Assembly: GCA_014650015.1 (NCBI GenBank)
Contig: BMUD01000003.1
Coordinates: 310,001 to 374,000, forward strand
Length of the DNA: 64,000 nucleotides
Source: Streptomyces griseoloalbus
GTDB lineage: Bacteria; Actinomycetota; Actinomycetes; Streptomycetales; Streptomycetaceae
Reading direction: 5' to 3'
Shown: in pieces, positions 24,221 to 32,056 of the stretch
Layout: every line of letters starts with the position of its first letter
Position numbering within the stretch: position 1 is the first letter of the stretch
Notes under the pieces: generated by a model
Told to the model about the DNA's origin: nothing
Seen by the model: the letters and a program-made list of their open reading frames with translations, nothing else
Databases searched by the model: none
Translations under genes and position numbers: made by a program

Positions 24221-25288
24221 ATGTCGACACTGCGCGTTACCGCGGAAATCCTGACCGTCCACGAACACCCGGGCGCCGACGCCCTCGAACTGGCCCAGGT
24301 GGGCCTGTACCGGGCCGTCGTCGCCAAGGGCGCCTACCGCACGGGTGATGCCGCGGTCTACATCCCCGAGCAGGCGGTGCTGCCGGCCGGGCTGATCGGC
24401 GAGCTGGGTTTGACCGGCCGCCTCGCGGGCGGGAACCACGACCGGGTCAAGGCGATCCGGCTGCGCGGCGAGCTGTCACAGGGCATCGTGTGCCGGCCGA
24501 AGGCGCTCGCGGACACCGACCTGGCGCGGGCCGCCGAGGAGGGCACCGACTTCGCGGAGCTGCTCGGCATCACCAAGTGGGTACCGCCCGTCCCGACGGC
24601 CATGGGCGGCGAGGTGGAATCCGCCGCCGACCTGCTGGGCTGGGTCGACATCGAGAACATCCAGCGCCACCCGGACATCTTCACGCCCGGCGAGCCCGTG
24701 GTGCTCACCGAGAAGCTGCACGGGACGGCCTGCCTGCTGACGTACGTCGCCGGGGAGGAGCGGGTGCACGTCTCCTCCAAGGGCTTCGGTGCCAGATCGC
24801 TGGCGCTGAAGGAGGACCCGCGCAACCTGTACTGGCGGGCGGTGCGCGGTCACGGTGTCGACCGGGTCGCGGCGGACCTCGCCGCACGGCTGGGCGCCCG
24901 GCGTGTCGGCATCTTCGGCGAGGTGTACGGCGCGGGGGTGCAGGACCTGACGTACGGCGCGGACGGCCGGCGCGACACCCTCGGCTATGCCGTGTTCGAC
25001 GTCTCCGCGGAGATCGACGGTCGGGTGCGCTGGCTGGACGCGGCGGAGCTGCTGGACGGCCGGCTGCCGTTGGTGCCGCGGCTGTTCTCGGGCCCGTACG
25101 ACAGTGAGCGGGTGCTGGAGATCGCCAGTGGCCGGGAGACGGTGTCCGGGCGGGGGCTGCATCTGCGGGAGGGCGTGGTGATCCGGCCTGTCGTCGAACG
25201 CCACAGCCCGGTGACCGGCGGCCGGGCCATAGCGAAGGCGGTCAGCCCGGCGTATCTGACCCGGAAGGGCGGCACGGAGTACGAGTGA
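24221..25288 (+). CDS. DraRnl-type (Rnl5) ATP-dependent RNA ligase
   Basis: A 355-residue nucleotidyltransferase-superfamily ligase. The distinctive N-terminal module (about 1-125) is followed by the ligase core. Motif I is EKLHGT with the AMP-accepting Lys165, motif III/IIIa is 'GIFGEVYGAGVQDLTY', motif IV 'REGVVIRP' and motif V 'AIAKAVSPAYL'. This order and the N-terminal module are those of the DRB0094 family, whose Deinococcus member seals nicks with a 3'-OH RNA end, also at Lys165 by my memory. All catalytic motifs look intact, so it should be active. AGGAG at 24209-24213 supports ATG 24221. It appears to be a single gene. Physiological substrate unknown. Confidence 0.88.
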   Translation: MSTLRVTAEILTVHEHPGADALELAQVGLYRAVVAKGAYRTGDAAVYIPEQAVLPAGLIGELGLTGRLAGGNHDRVKAIRLRGELSQGIVCRPKALADTDLARAAEEGTDFAELLGITKWVPPVPTAMGGEVESAADLLGWVDIENIQRHPDIFTPGEPVVLTEKLHGTACLLTYVAGEERVHVSSKGFGARSLALKEDPRNLYWRAVRGHGVDRVAADLAARLGARRVGIFGEVYGAGVQDLTYGADGRRDTLGYAVFDVSAEIDGRVRWLDAAELLDGRLPLVPRLFSGPYDSERVLEIASGRETVSGRGLHLREGVVIRPVVERHSPVTGGRAIAKAVSPAYLTRKGGTEYE

Positions 25289-25348
25289 GCGAAGCCGGTG
25301 CGCGGGCGACGGGACATGCCGCTCGCCCCGCTCCGGCAGACTCCGTGC

Positions 25349-25846
25349 TCAGCCGGCGCGTCGCCGGTTCTCCTCGCGTCGCCGTCCGGCGCCGTTCTCG
25401 GCCATCAGGCGGGAGCCCGTCTGGCGTTCGCCGAAGACGTCGTCCGGGTTGGACAGGACGCAGCCTTCCAGGGAGAGGCAGCCGCAGCCGATGCAGTCCG
25501 TGAGGTGGTCGCGGAGGCGGTTGAGCTGCCTGATGCGTTCGTCCAGCTCCGAGCGCCAGGCCTCGGAGAGATGGGCCCAGTCGTCCCGGGTGGGCGTGCG
25601 CCCCTCGGGGAGCTCGGCGAGCGCCTCGCGGATGGTGGCGAGCGGAATGCCGACGCGCTGGGCGGCGCGGATGAAGGCGACCCGGCGCAGGGTGTCACGG
25701 CTGTAGCGGCGTTGGTTGCCCGGGGTGCGGCGGCTGCTGATCAAGCCCTTGGACTCGTAGAAGTGCAGGGCGGAGACTGCGGCGCCGCTGCGGGCGGAGA
25801 GCTGGCCGACCGTGAGCTCGTGGATCTTCTCTGGAATCCGGTGCAC
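25349..25846 (-). CDS. soxR: redox-sensitive MerR-family regulator SoxR
   Basis: A 165-residue transcription factor. A MerR winged helix (about 10-75: '[49 protein letters not shown]') and dimerisation helix are followed by the [2Fe-2S] cluster motif [12 protein letters not shown] (C-x2-C-x-C-x5-C). The C-terminal tail is basic. In Streptomyces, SoxR responds to redox-active pigments such as actinorhodin rather than superoxide and activates a few oxidoreductase/exporter genes; none with a recognisable SoxR box was seen in this window. GTG 25846 is the assumed start, although its ribosome site is close. Confidence 0.95.
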   Translation of the reverse strand: MHRIPEKIHELTVGQLSARSGAAVSALHFYESKGLISSRRTPGNQRRYSRDTLRRVAFIRAAQRVGIPLATIREALAELPEGRTPTRDDWAHLSEAWRSELDERIRQLNRLRDHLTDCIGCGCLSLEGCVLSNPDDVFGERQTGSRLMAENGAGRRREENRRRAG

Positions 25847-25911
25847 TCCTCGAACCCTACCGACCCGCTCCGGCGCCCGGTCCGTTGACAGGGGCCTCGA
25901 CGCCGACCATG

Positions 25912-25927
25912 CTAAGCAGTTGCTTAG
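25912..25927 (+). promoter_or_regulatory. TetR-type operator upstream of the MaoC gene
   Basis: CTAAGCAGTTGCTTAG is a perfect 7+2+7 palindrome, 50 bp before the MaoC start. A related sequence (CTAAGCGCTCGCTCA on the minus strand) lies upstream of the adjacent TetR gene at 27120-27134. Confidence 0.65.
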
Positions 25928-25977
25928 GCATGTGCGCAGGGACGCGCGTGCGACTACGTGACGCGAGAGGCCGGGAC

Positions 25978-26439
25978 ATGGCAGAGCCGAGGATCTTCAC
26001 GTCCGTCGACGACCTGAAGGCGGCGGTGGGCGAGCAGCTGGGATACACCGGCTGGCTGGAGGTCGACCAGAAGCGGATCGACCTGTTCGCCGAGGCCACC
26101 GGGGACCACCAGTGGATCCACGTGGACCCGGAGAAGGCCGCCGCGGGGCCGTTCGGGACGACCATCGCGCACGGGTATCTGACGCTGTCGCTGCTGCCGC
26201 TGTTCGGGCCGCAGCTGATCTCCGTCGAGGGCGTGAAGATGGGCGTCAACTACGGGACGAACAAGGTGCGCTTCCCGGCCCCGGTCCCGGTGGGCTCCCG
26301 GGTGCGCGCCACCGCGACGATCACCGCCGTCGACGAGGTGCCGGGCGGCGTGCAGGTGGCCACGGCCTTCACCGTGGAGCGCGAGGGCGGCGACAAGCCG
26401 GTCTGCGTCGCCGAGTCGGTGGCCCGCTACTACCTCTGA
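25978..26439 (+). CDS. MaoC-like (R)-specific enoyl-CoA hydratase
   Basis: A 153-residue single hot-dog-fold protein. It has the hydratase-2 catalytic signature '[19 protein letters not shown]...[18 protein letters not shown]' (Asp and His of the D-x4-H pair near residues 41-46, and HGYLTLSL). It converts trans-2-enoyl-CoA to (R)-3-hydroxyacyl-CoA. Members of this length work as homodimers. It is convergent with a TetR gene, their 3' ends overlapping by 10 bp, and the matching palindromes in front of both suggest the TetR represses it. Start ATG 25978; the longer frame would translate through the operator. Confidence 0.88.
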   Translation: MAEPRIFTSVDDLKAAVGEQLGYTGWLEVDQKRIDLFAEATGDHQWIHVDPEKAAAGPFGTTIAHGYLTLSLLPLFGPQLISVEGVKMGVNYGTNKVRFPAPVPVGSRVRATATITAVDEVPGGVQVATAFTVEREGGDKPVCVAESVARYYL

Positions 26440-27074
26440 GCGGCGCCGGGCTCCCCGGCCCCGACCATCCGCAGCACGAGGTCGGCGTAGAGCGCGCCGA
26501 CCTCCTCGGGGGTGCGGGGGCCGTTGACGTTGAACCAGCGGGCCACGTCGATGCAGAGGGAGAGCACGGCGAGGGTGGTGCCCTGGACGTCCATGACGTC
26601 GAAGTCGCCGGAGCGCACGCCGTCCTCGATGATCCCGCGCACCTCGGCGTTGACCTGCCGGCGCAGTCCGACGATCTCGGCGCGGGCCTCGGGCCCCAGG
26701 GAGTCGAGTTCGTACTGCACGACCCGTGCGGTGGTCCGGCCGCCCGCGTGCCAGCGGACGAAGGAGCTGACCGCGTCGGCGAGCCGCTCCGCCGGTCCGC
26801 CCTCGGCGCGGGACGCCGTCCGCAGGATCTCCAGCGCCTTCTCGTGGCCGATCCTGCTGATGCGGTGGAGCAGCTCTTCCTTGGTCTTGTAGTGGATGTA
26901 CAGCGCGGCCGGGCTCATCCCGGCGCGGCTCGCGATGTCACGGGTCGTCGTGGCGTGGTAGCCGCGCTCCGCGAACGCCTCCACGGCGGCGAGCAGCAAC
27001 CGTCGGGCCGCGTCGGGCGTGACCTCACCCCACGGCTGCGCCTCACCGTCGGCCGTCTCCTGCGCCGTACTCAT
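26430..27074 (-). CDS. TetR-family regulator next to MaoC
   Basis: A 214-residue repressor with an N-terminal helix-turn-helix (about 22-68; 'AVEAFAERGYHATTTRDIASRAGMSPAALYIHYKTKEELLHRI') and a C-terminal domain of the TetR_C type seen in acyl-CoA regulators (KstR-like). It likely controls itself through 27120-27134 and the MaoC gene through 25912-25927. ATG 27074 gives a normal leader of about 20 residues before the DNA-binding domain. Confidence 0.85.
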   Translation of the reverse strand: MSTAQETADGEAQPWGEVTPDAARRLLLAAVEAFAERGYHATTTRDIASRAGMSPAALYIHYKTKEELLHRISRIGHEKALEILRTASRAEGGPAERLADAVSSFVRWHAGGRTTARVVQYELDSLGPEARAEIVGLRRQVNAEVRGIIEDGVRSGDFDVMDVQGTTLAVLSLCIDVARWFNVNGPRTPEEVGALYADLVLRMVGAGEPGAAQR

Positions 27075-27119
27075 CGCTCACCCCATTCACTGGCAGGGGT
27101 AACACCATACCGCCGAGGG

Positions 27120-27134
27120 TGAGCGAGCGCTTAG
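27120..27134 (-). promoter_or_regulatory. candidate autoregulatory operator of the MaoC-linked TetR
   Basis: On the minus strand it reads CTAAGCGCTCGCTCA, 46 bp upstream of the TetR start. It matches the MaoC site CTAAGCAGTTGCTTA at 11 of 15 positions, with both CTAAGC and GCT blocks kept. It is an imperfect palindrome. Confidence 0.55.
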
Positions 27135-27146
27135 CGAGCTGCCCGA

Positions 27147-27434
27147 TCACAGTTTCTGCAGGGGGTCGTGCTCGGCGAGCAGCTTCTCCAGGCGGGCCTG
27201 GTCGACCCGGTTCACGATGTGCCCGGCCTCCTGGCGGTCACGGATGACCTTGGCCAGGGTGAAGGCGGAGGTGACGAGGTACAGGACCGCGATGGCCAGG
27301 AAGGCACGGACCCATGCGTCGGTCCGGAGGTTGAAGATACCGACCGCGGTGGCGCCCAGGGCGACCGCGAAGGACGCGACGGCCTGACCGTAGAAGGCGG
27401 CCGTGCTCTGCTGCTTGACCGGTGTGTCGCTCAT
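27147..27434 (-). CDS. YiaA/YiaB two-helix domain membrane protein
   Basis: A 95-residue protein with two hydrophobic helices (about 13-34 and 42-63) followed by 'KVIRDRQEAG' and a charged C-terminus. It matches the YiaAB two-helix domain family of small inner-membrane proteins. ATG 27434 starts MSDTPVKQQ; the longer frame adds a non-conserved leader. Function in the family is unknown. It lies downstream of the TetR operator region on the same strand as the TetR. Confidence 0.7.
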   Translation of the reverse strand: MSDTPVKQQSTAAFYGQAVASFAVALGATAVGIFNLRTDAWVRAFLAIAVLYLVTSAFTLAKVIRDRQEAGHIVNRVDQARLEKLLAEHDPLQKL

Positions 27435-27494
27435 GGGGACCAGGGTCGGCGGATGTGGCCGCGGCCACATCCGCTCAGGTACTCAGACGCGTAC

Positions 27495-28646
27495 TCAGAA
27501 GGCCGAGACCCCGGTCAGCGCACGGCCGATGACCAGCTTCTGGATCTGGCTGGTGCCCTCGTAGAGGGTCATCACGCGGGCGTCCCGCAGGAGTTTGCCG
27601 GCCGGGTACTCGTCGATGTAGCCGTAGCCGCCGAAGACCTGCAGGGCGTTGTTGGCGGCGCGGACGGCCGCCTCCGAGGCGAAGAGCTTGGCCTTGGAGG
27701 ACTCGACGGCGAACGGCTGCCCCCGGTCGATCAGGTCGGCGACCCGCCAGGTCAGCAGCCGCGCCGCGTCGAGGTCGACGGCGATGTCGCTGATCAGTTC
27801 CTGGACGAGCTGGTGGTGGGCGATGGTCTTCCCGAACTGCTCGCGCTCCCCCGCGTACCGCACGGCCGCGTCCAGGGCGGCCTGGGCTATGCCGACGCAG
27901 CCGGCCGCGACCGACATCCGGCCCTTGGCGAGGGCGGACATGGCGACCGAGAAGCCCTTTCCCTCCTCGCCCAGCATCGCGGAGGCGGGCACCCGCACGT
28001 CCTCGAGGACCAGCTCGGCGGTGGCCTGACCGCGCAGGCCGAGCTTGCCGTGCACGGTGCGCCGGGTCAGGCCCGGGGTGTCCATGGGGACGAGGAACGC
28101 GGAGACGCCCCTGTGGCCGGGGGCGTCGGTGGAGCGGGCGAAGAGCAGGACGACGTCGGCCCAGGTGCCGTTGGTGATGAACATCTTGGTGCCGTTGACG
28201 ACGTAGTGGTCGCCGTCGCGCACCGCGCGCGTGGTGAGGTGGCCGGCGTCGGAGCCGGTGCCCGGCTCGGTGAGGCCGAAGCAGCCGACGTACGCGCCGG
28301 AGGTGAGCCCCGGCAGCCAGGCCCGCTTCTGCTCCTCGCTCCCCCGGGCGGCGATCGTCTTGGCGACCAGGCCGAGGGAGACGGAGACGATGCCGCGCAC
28401 CGAGGAGTCGCCGCGGCCCAGCTCCTCGGTGACCAGGCAGTACGCGAGGTGGTCGCCGCCACAACCGCCGTACTCCTCGTCGATCGTCAGCCCGAGGAAG
28501 CCGACCTCGCCAAGCTTCTTCACGATGCCGCGGTCGACCTCCTCGGCGCGGTCCCAGGCGGTGGCGTGGGGCACGACCTCGCGCTCCACGAAGTCCCGGG
28601 CGAGCCGGCGGACGGCCTCCTGCTCCTCGCTGAGCTCCAGGTTCAT
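27495..28646 (-). CDS. acyl-CoA dehydrogenase
   Basis: A 383-residue flavoenzyme of normal length. Conserved features: 'CFGLTEPGTGSDAGHLTTRA' (first signature), 'FITNGTWADVVLLFAR', 'QFGKTIAHHQLVQELISDIAVDLDAARLL' (second signature) and the C-terminal 'GYGYIDEYPAGKLLRDARVMTLYEGTSQIQKLVIGRAL', in which Glu of YEGTSQ is the catalytic base in short/medium-chain enzymes. It catalyses FAD-dependent alpha,beta-dehydrogenation of an acyl-CoA. It is divergent from a TetR gene, with a shared 19-bp palindrome between them, and so is probably repressed by it. Cytosolic; needs ETF as acceptor. Confidence 0.92.
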   Translation of the reverse strand: MNLELSEEQEAVRRLARDFVEREVVPHATAWDRAEEVDRGIVKKLGEVGFLGLTIDEEYGGCGGDHLAYCLVTEELGRGDSSVRGIVSVSLGLVAKTIAARGSEEQKRAWLPGLTSGAYVGCFGLTEPGTGSDAGHLTTRAVRDGDHYVVNGTKMFITNGTWADVVLLFARSTDAPGHRGVSAFLVPMDTPGLTRRTVHGKLGLRGQATAELVLEDVRVPASAMLGEEGKGFSVAMSALAKGRMSVAAGCVGIAQAALDAAVRYAGEREQFGKTIAHHQLVQELISDIAVDLDAARLLTWRVADLIDRGQPFAVESSKAKLFASEAAVRAANNALQVFGGYGYIDEYPAGKLLRDARVMTLYEGTSQIQKLVIGRALTGVSAF

Positions 28647-28700
28647 ACCGAGTCACCCCATGTGAAAGCCGCTTCGATTCCGGTTGAATCCCGGACCTTT

Positions 28701-28719
28701 AAATTAGCACTGCTAGTTT
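28701..28719. promoter_or_regulatory. TetR-type operator between acyl-CoA dehydrogenase and TetR genes
   Basis: AAATTAGCACTGCTAGTTT is an imperfect palindrome midway between the divergent genes. It matches the 33484-33502 site (upstream of the aldehyde dehydrogenase operon) at 16 of 19 positions when one is reversed. The AT-rich arms stand out in this GC-rich genome. Confidence 0.75.
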
Positions 28720-28745
28720 ACGTTCGCAGCCCTACTATGTGCGCC

Positions 28746-29387
28746 ATGGCCCGACCGCGCAAGCCCCTGCTCAGCACCGACCGGATCGTCGGGACGGCCC
28801 GTGCGCTCGTGGACGCGGAGGGCCTGACGGCCGTCTCCACGCGCCGGCTCGCCGCGGAGCTCGGGGTCAGCGGACCCTCGCTCTACAACCACTTCCGCAC
28901 CAAGGACGAGATCCTGGAGGCGGTGGCCGACTCGGTGAGCGCGCTGGTCGACCTGTCGATGTTCGAGGACGGCCGGGACTGGCGGACCGCCCTGCACGAC
29001 TGGGCGGTGTCCTACCGGGCCGCGCTGCGCGACCACCCCAACATCGTCCCGGTCCTCGCCCGCGGTCCGGGCCGCCGTCCGGCGGCGCTGCGGCTCGCCG
29101 ACGCGGTCTACGGCGCGATGGTCGAGGCGGGCTGGCCGCCCGCGCAGGCCACGTCCATCGGCGCCCTGATGCGGTACTTCATCATGGGCTCCGCGCTCGG
29201 CTCCTTCGCGGGCGGCTTCGTGGACGACGCGAGCGCCTACGACCCCGCCGACTACCCGCACCTGGGGCAGGCCCACCTCCTCGCCGAGCAGCAGGAGAAG
29301 ATCGACGAGCGGGCCTTCGAGACGGGGCTGACGGCCCTGCTGGACGGGCTGGCCCTGCAGTACGAGCAGGCCCGGCACAGCGCGTAG
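28746..29387 (+). CDS. TetR-family regulator of acyl-CoA/aldehyde dehydrogenase genes
   Basis: A 213-residue repressor with a helix-turn-helix (about 10-56; 'ARALVDAEGLTAVSTRRLAAELGVSGPSLYNHFRTKDEILEAV') and a TetR_C domain of the TetR/VbsR-like group. It is divergent from the acyl-CoA dehydrogenase. The same palindrome occurs here and 4.8 kb away before the aldehyde/alcohol dehydrogenase operon, so it probably coordinates both. ATG 28746 lies 27 bp after the operator. The inducer is unknown, perhaps an acyl-CoA or aldehyde. Confidence 0.87.
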   Translation: MARPRKPLLSTDRIVGTARALVDAEGLTAVSTRRLAAELGVSGPSLYNHFRTKDEILEAVADSVSALVDLSMFEDGRDWRTALHDWAVSYRAALRDHPNIVPVLARGPGRRPAALRLADAVYGAMVEAGWPPAQATSIGALMRYFIMGSALGSFAGGFVDDASAYDPADYPHLGQAHLLAEQQEKIDERAFETGLTALLDGLALQYEQARHSA

Positions 29388-29397
29388 GCGGGCACGC

Positions 29398-29425
29398 GGA
29401 CACTTCGGTGACCGCCGAAGTGTCC
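29398..29425. promoter_or_regulatory. 11-bp perfect inverted repeat before the ArsR-type gene
   Basis: GGACACTTCGG (29398-29408) and CCGAAGTGTCC (29415-29425) flank a 6-nt spacer. It starts 10 bp after the TetR stop and ends 19 bp before the next start, so it could be a terminator. The operator-like length and position favour a binding site for the ArsR-family protein encoded next. Confidence 0.6.
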
Positions 29426-29444
29426 CTGCCGCATGCTGGAGGGC

Positions 29445-30155
29445 ATGACCACGAAGGATTCCCGGGCGGCGGGGCTGGCCCGGCTCGCCGCGCTGGCCGC
29501 CGACGAGACCCGGGCCGCGTGTCTGCTGGCACTGCTGGACGGCCGGGCCTGGACGGCGGGCGAGCTGGCCCGGCACTGCGGTGTGGCCGCGTCCACGCTG
29601 AGCGAGCATCTGGGCAAGCTGGTCGCGGGCGGGCTGCTGGCGGAGGAACGGCAGGGGCGGCACCGGTACGTGCGGCTTGCCGACGCGCGGGTCGCGCACC
29701 TGGTGGAGGACCTGGCGGCGCAGGTCGCCCCGGGTGCCGCCGAACGCCCGCGCACGCTGCGGCAGGCGGGCGCCGGGTCGGCGATGGCCCGGGGCCGCAC
29801 CTGTTACGACCATCTCGCCGGGCGGCTGGGCATCGCCCTCACGGACGCCCTCACCGCGCGGGGACTGCTGCGCCAGGACACCGGGTTCGCGCTCACCGAC
29901 GCGGGACTGCGCTGGTTCGGCGCGGCCGGGATCGATCTGGACCGCCGCGGCCGTCGCCCGCTGGCCCGCGCCTGCCTGGACTGGACGGAACGCCGCCCCC
30001 ACCTCGCCGGAGTGGCGGGCGCCGCCCTGTGCCGGCACGCCCTTCGGGCGCGGTGGTGCGTACGCATCGGCTCCGAGCGGGCGGTCAAGGTGACGGAGAC
30101 GGGTGAACGCGCGCTGTACGACCTGCTGGGGATCGAGTCGGAGGCCCTCCGGTGA
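29445..30155 (+). CDS. ArsR-family winged-helix regulator (236 aa)
   Basis: A 236-residue protein whose first 100 residues form an ArsR/SmtB-type winged helix ('LAALAADETRAACLLALLDGRAWTAGELARHCGVAASTLSEHLGKLVAGGLLAEERQGRHRYVRLAD'). The C-terminal half (about 110-236) has Cys/His residues (CYDHLAGRLG, CLDWTERRPHLAGVAGAALCRHAL) that might sense metal or redox, but no defined metal site is evident. It is longer than classical ArsR (about 110 aa), like the actinobacterial 'ArsR plus C-terminal domain' group. GGAGGG sits before ATG 29445. The efflux partner often found with this group is absent; an IS30 relic occupies the downstream side. Confidence 0.8.
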   Translation: MTTKDSRAAGLARLAALAADETRAACLLALLDGRAWTAGELARHCGVAASTLSEHLGKLVAGGLLAEERQGRHRYVRLADARVAHLVEDLAAQVAPGAAERPRTLRQAGAGSAMARGRTCYDHLAGRLGIALTDALTARGLLRQDTGFALTDAGLRWFGAAGIDLDRRGRRPLARACLDWTERRPHLAGVAGAALCRHALRARWCVRIGSERAVKVTETGERALYDLLGIESEALR

Positions 30156-30419
30156 CCGGGCCCGTGGGCCCCCGTCCGGCAATCCGCGAGCGTCCCGCCC
30201 TCTGCCCCTCCGGGAGCATGGTGCACGTCCCCGCCTCGAATCCCGCCCGGCGCGCGGAGGTGCTCGCGTTCTGTGCGGCCGGCGTCACCGTCGTGCTGTT
30301 GGGCCTCCGTCTTCGTGTCCATCCGCGGTGCGGGGGCCGCGTACTCGCCGGGGCGCTCGCGCTCGGGCGGCTGCCGGCCGGGGCGCTGACGGAAGGCCGG
30401 GGAGGCTCGGCCGGACCGG

Positions 30420-30512
30420 GCCCGGGGCTCGGCGTGAGCGCGCCGAACAGGCCCGGGACTCGGCGCGGGCCCGCCCGGAGGGGCCCGGGACTCGGCCCGA
30501 GCACGCCCGGCC
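30420..30512. repeat. three imperfect 31-32 bp GC-rich repeats in a gene-poor stretch
   Basis: Copies begin at 30420, 30451 and 30483, each starting GCCCGGG(G/A)CTCGGC. They lie in the region 30156-30522 between the ArsR-type gene and the IS30 remnant. The open frames over this region are Pro/Arg/Gly-rich and not protein-like. I see no other feature there. Confidence 0.55.
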
Positions 30513-30522
30513 GGACGGAACC

Positions 30523-30896
30523 GGGGCCGAGACCGTCCGCGACGGGCTCGTCCGCACCATCCAGACCCTGCCCGCCCACCTGCGCGGCTCCCTCACCTGG
30601 GACCAGGGCAGCGAGATGGCACGCCACAAGCAGTTCAGCATGGCCACCGACATGCCCGTCTACTTCTGCGACCCGGCCTCGCCCTGGCAACGCGGCTCGA
30701 ACGAGAACACCAACGGACTCCTGCGCCAGTACTTCCCGAAAGGCACCGACCTGAGCGTCCACAGTCCCGAAGACCTCGAACACGTCGCCCAAGAACCCAA
30801 CGGCCGCCCACGCAAGACGCTCGGCTGGGATACCCCAGCCGAGCGTCTACGTGATCTACTCACCACCTAAACCAGGCGGTGTTGCGACGACCCCTT
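30523..30896 (+). mobile_element. IS30-family insertion sequence remnant (3' third of transposase plus right end)
   Basis: The frame from 30523 to the stop at 30870 encodes the last 115 residues of an IS30-type DDE transposase ('LPAHLRGSLTWDQGSEMARHK', 'CDPASPWQRGSNENTNGLLRQYFP', 'LGWDTPAERL'). The second Asp (WDQG) and the catalytic Glu (SNENTNG) are present. The helix-turn-helix and the first catalytic Asp are lost. After the stop, the GGTGTTGCGACGACC stretch (about 30879-30893) looks like the right inverted repeat of such elements. No left end was found, so the element is 5'-truncated and immobile. Confidence 0.85.
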
Positions 30897-30905
30897 GAAC
30901 CCAAG

Positions 30906-30941
30906 GTGAAGGGGCCGGGGCCCGTGAAGGGGCCGGGGCCC
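30906..30941. repeat. two tandem copies of an 18-bp GGGGCC-rich unit
   Basis: GTGAAGGGGCCGGGGCCC occurs at 30906-30923 and again at 30924-30941, just after the IS30 right end and just before the alcohol dehydrogenase stop codon (minus strand). Each GGGCCC can fold, so it may work as a terminator of the dehydrogenase operon. Confidence 0.7.
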
Positions 30942-30954
30942 GTGGCCGTTCGGG

Positions 30955-32040
30955 CTAGAAGACCACCAGGGCCCGTCCGCCCTTGCCCGCCAGCATGGTG
31001 TCGAAGGCGGCCGGGATGCCGTCCAGGGTGATGCGCTCGGTCACCAGGGCGCCCAGGTCGAGGCGGCCGGCCCTGATGTGGTCGGCGAGCACCGGGAGGT
31101 CCCGGGCGGGGTCGGAGTTGCCGTAGACACAGCCGGACAGGGTCCTGCCCCAGTGGAAGATCTCCAGGGCGTTGAAGGTGACCTGCTGGTCCTTGCCGCC
31201 GATGCCGACGACCGTGGTGCGTCCGCCGCGCCGGGTGGACTCCCAGGCCGTACGGATGGTGGTCGCGCGGCCGACGCACTCGACGGCCGCGTCCACGCCC
31301 TCCTTGCCGGTGAGGGCGCGGATCTCGCGGGCGGTGGTGTCGGAGGCGACGAGGTAGTCGGTGGCACCGGCGGAGCGGGCGAGCCCCTCCTTGGCCGGGG
31401 AGACGTCGACGGCGACGATCGTGGACGCGCCCGCGATCCGGGCCGACTGGAGGGCGGCGAGACCCACTCCCCCGACGCCGAAGACCGCGACCGTCTCGCC
31501 CGGTCGGACCTTCGCGGCGTGGTGGACCGCGCCGTAGCCGGTGAGCACCGCGCAGCCCAGCAGGGCGGCGTCGGTGAGCGGGACGCCGTCCGGTGCGGGC
31601 AGGACGCAGGACGCGGGCACCACCGTCTCCTCGGCGAACGCGGCGACGTTCAGGCCGGGGTACAGGTCGGTACCGTCGTCGGTGCGGCGGGCGTGCACCT
31701 CGGCGGCGCCGGCCAGGGCGTTCGCGCACAGCCAGACCTCGCCGCGCGCGCAGGCGGGGCAGGCGCCGCAGGACGGGGCCCAGTTGAGGACCACGCCGTC
31801 ACCGGGTGCGACATGGGTGACGCCCTCTCCCACGGCGACGACCGTACCGGCGCCCTCGTGACCGAGGACGGCCGGGACGGGCAGGCGCATGGTGCCGTTG
31901 GACAGGGACAGGTCGGAGTGGCAGACCCCGGCGGCGGCGAGCCGGATGCGGACCCGGCCGGGGCCGGGTCCGGGCAGGTCGATCCCGGTGATCTCCAGCG
32001 GGGCGTCGACGGCGGGCAGGACGGCGGCACGTACGGCCAT
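30955..32040 (-). CDS. zinc-dependent alcohol dehydrogenase (class III-like/MDR)
   Basis: A 361-residue medium-chain dehydrogenase. Catalytic zinc ligands: 'GVCHSDLS' Cys and 'GHEGAG' His. The structural zinc loop is CGACPACARGEVWLC. The Rossmann motif is 'VFGVGGVGLAALQSARIAGASTIVAVD' with the NAD-preferring Asp. It oxidises an alcohol to the aldehyde, which the enzyme encoded just upstream can oxidise further. It follows the aldehyde dehydrogenase by 16 bp in one operon. ATG 32040 is preferred; GTG 32049 is possible but sits only 2 bp from the ribosome site. Confidence 0.9.
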   Translation of the reverse strand: MAVRAAVLPAVDAPLEITGIDLPGPGPGRVRIRLAAAGVCHSDLSLSNGTMRLPVPAVLGHEGAGTVVAVGEGVTHVAPGDGVVLNWAPSCGACPACARGEVWLCANALAGAAEVHARRTDDGTDLYPGLNVAAFAEETVVPASCVLPAPDGVPLTDAALLGCAVLTGYGAVHHAAKVRPGETVAVFGVGGVGLAALQSARIAGASTIVAVDVSPAKEGLARSAGATDYLVASDTTAREIRALTGKEGVDAAVECVGRATTIRTAWESTRRGGRTTVVGIGGKDQQVTFNALEIFHWGRTLSGCVYGNSDPARDLPVLADHIRAGRLDLGALVTERITLDGIPAAFDTMLAGKGGRALVVF

Positions 32041-32056
32041 GACGTTCACGACTCCC

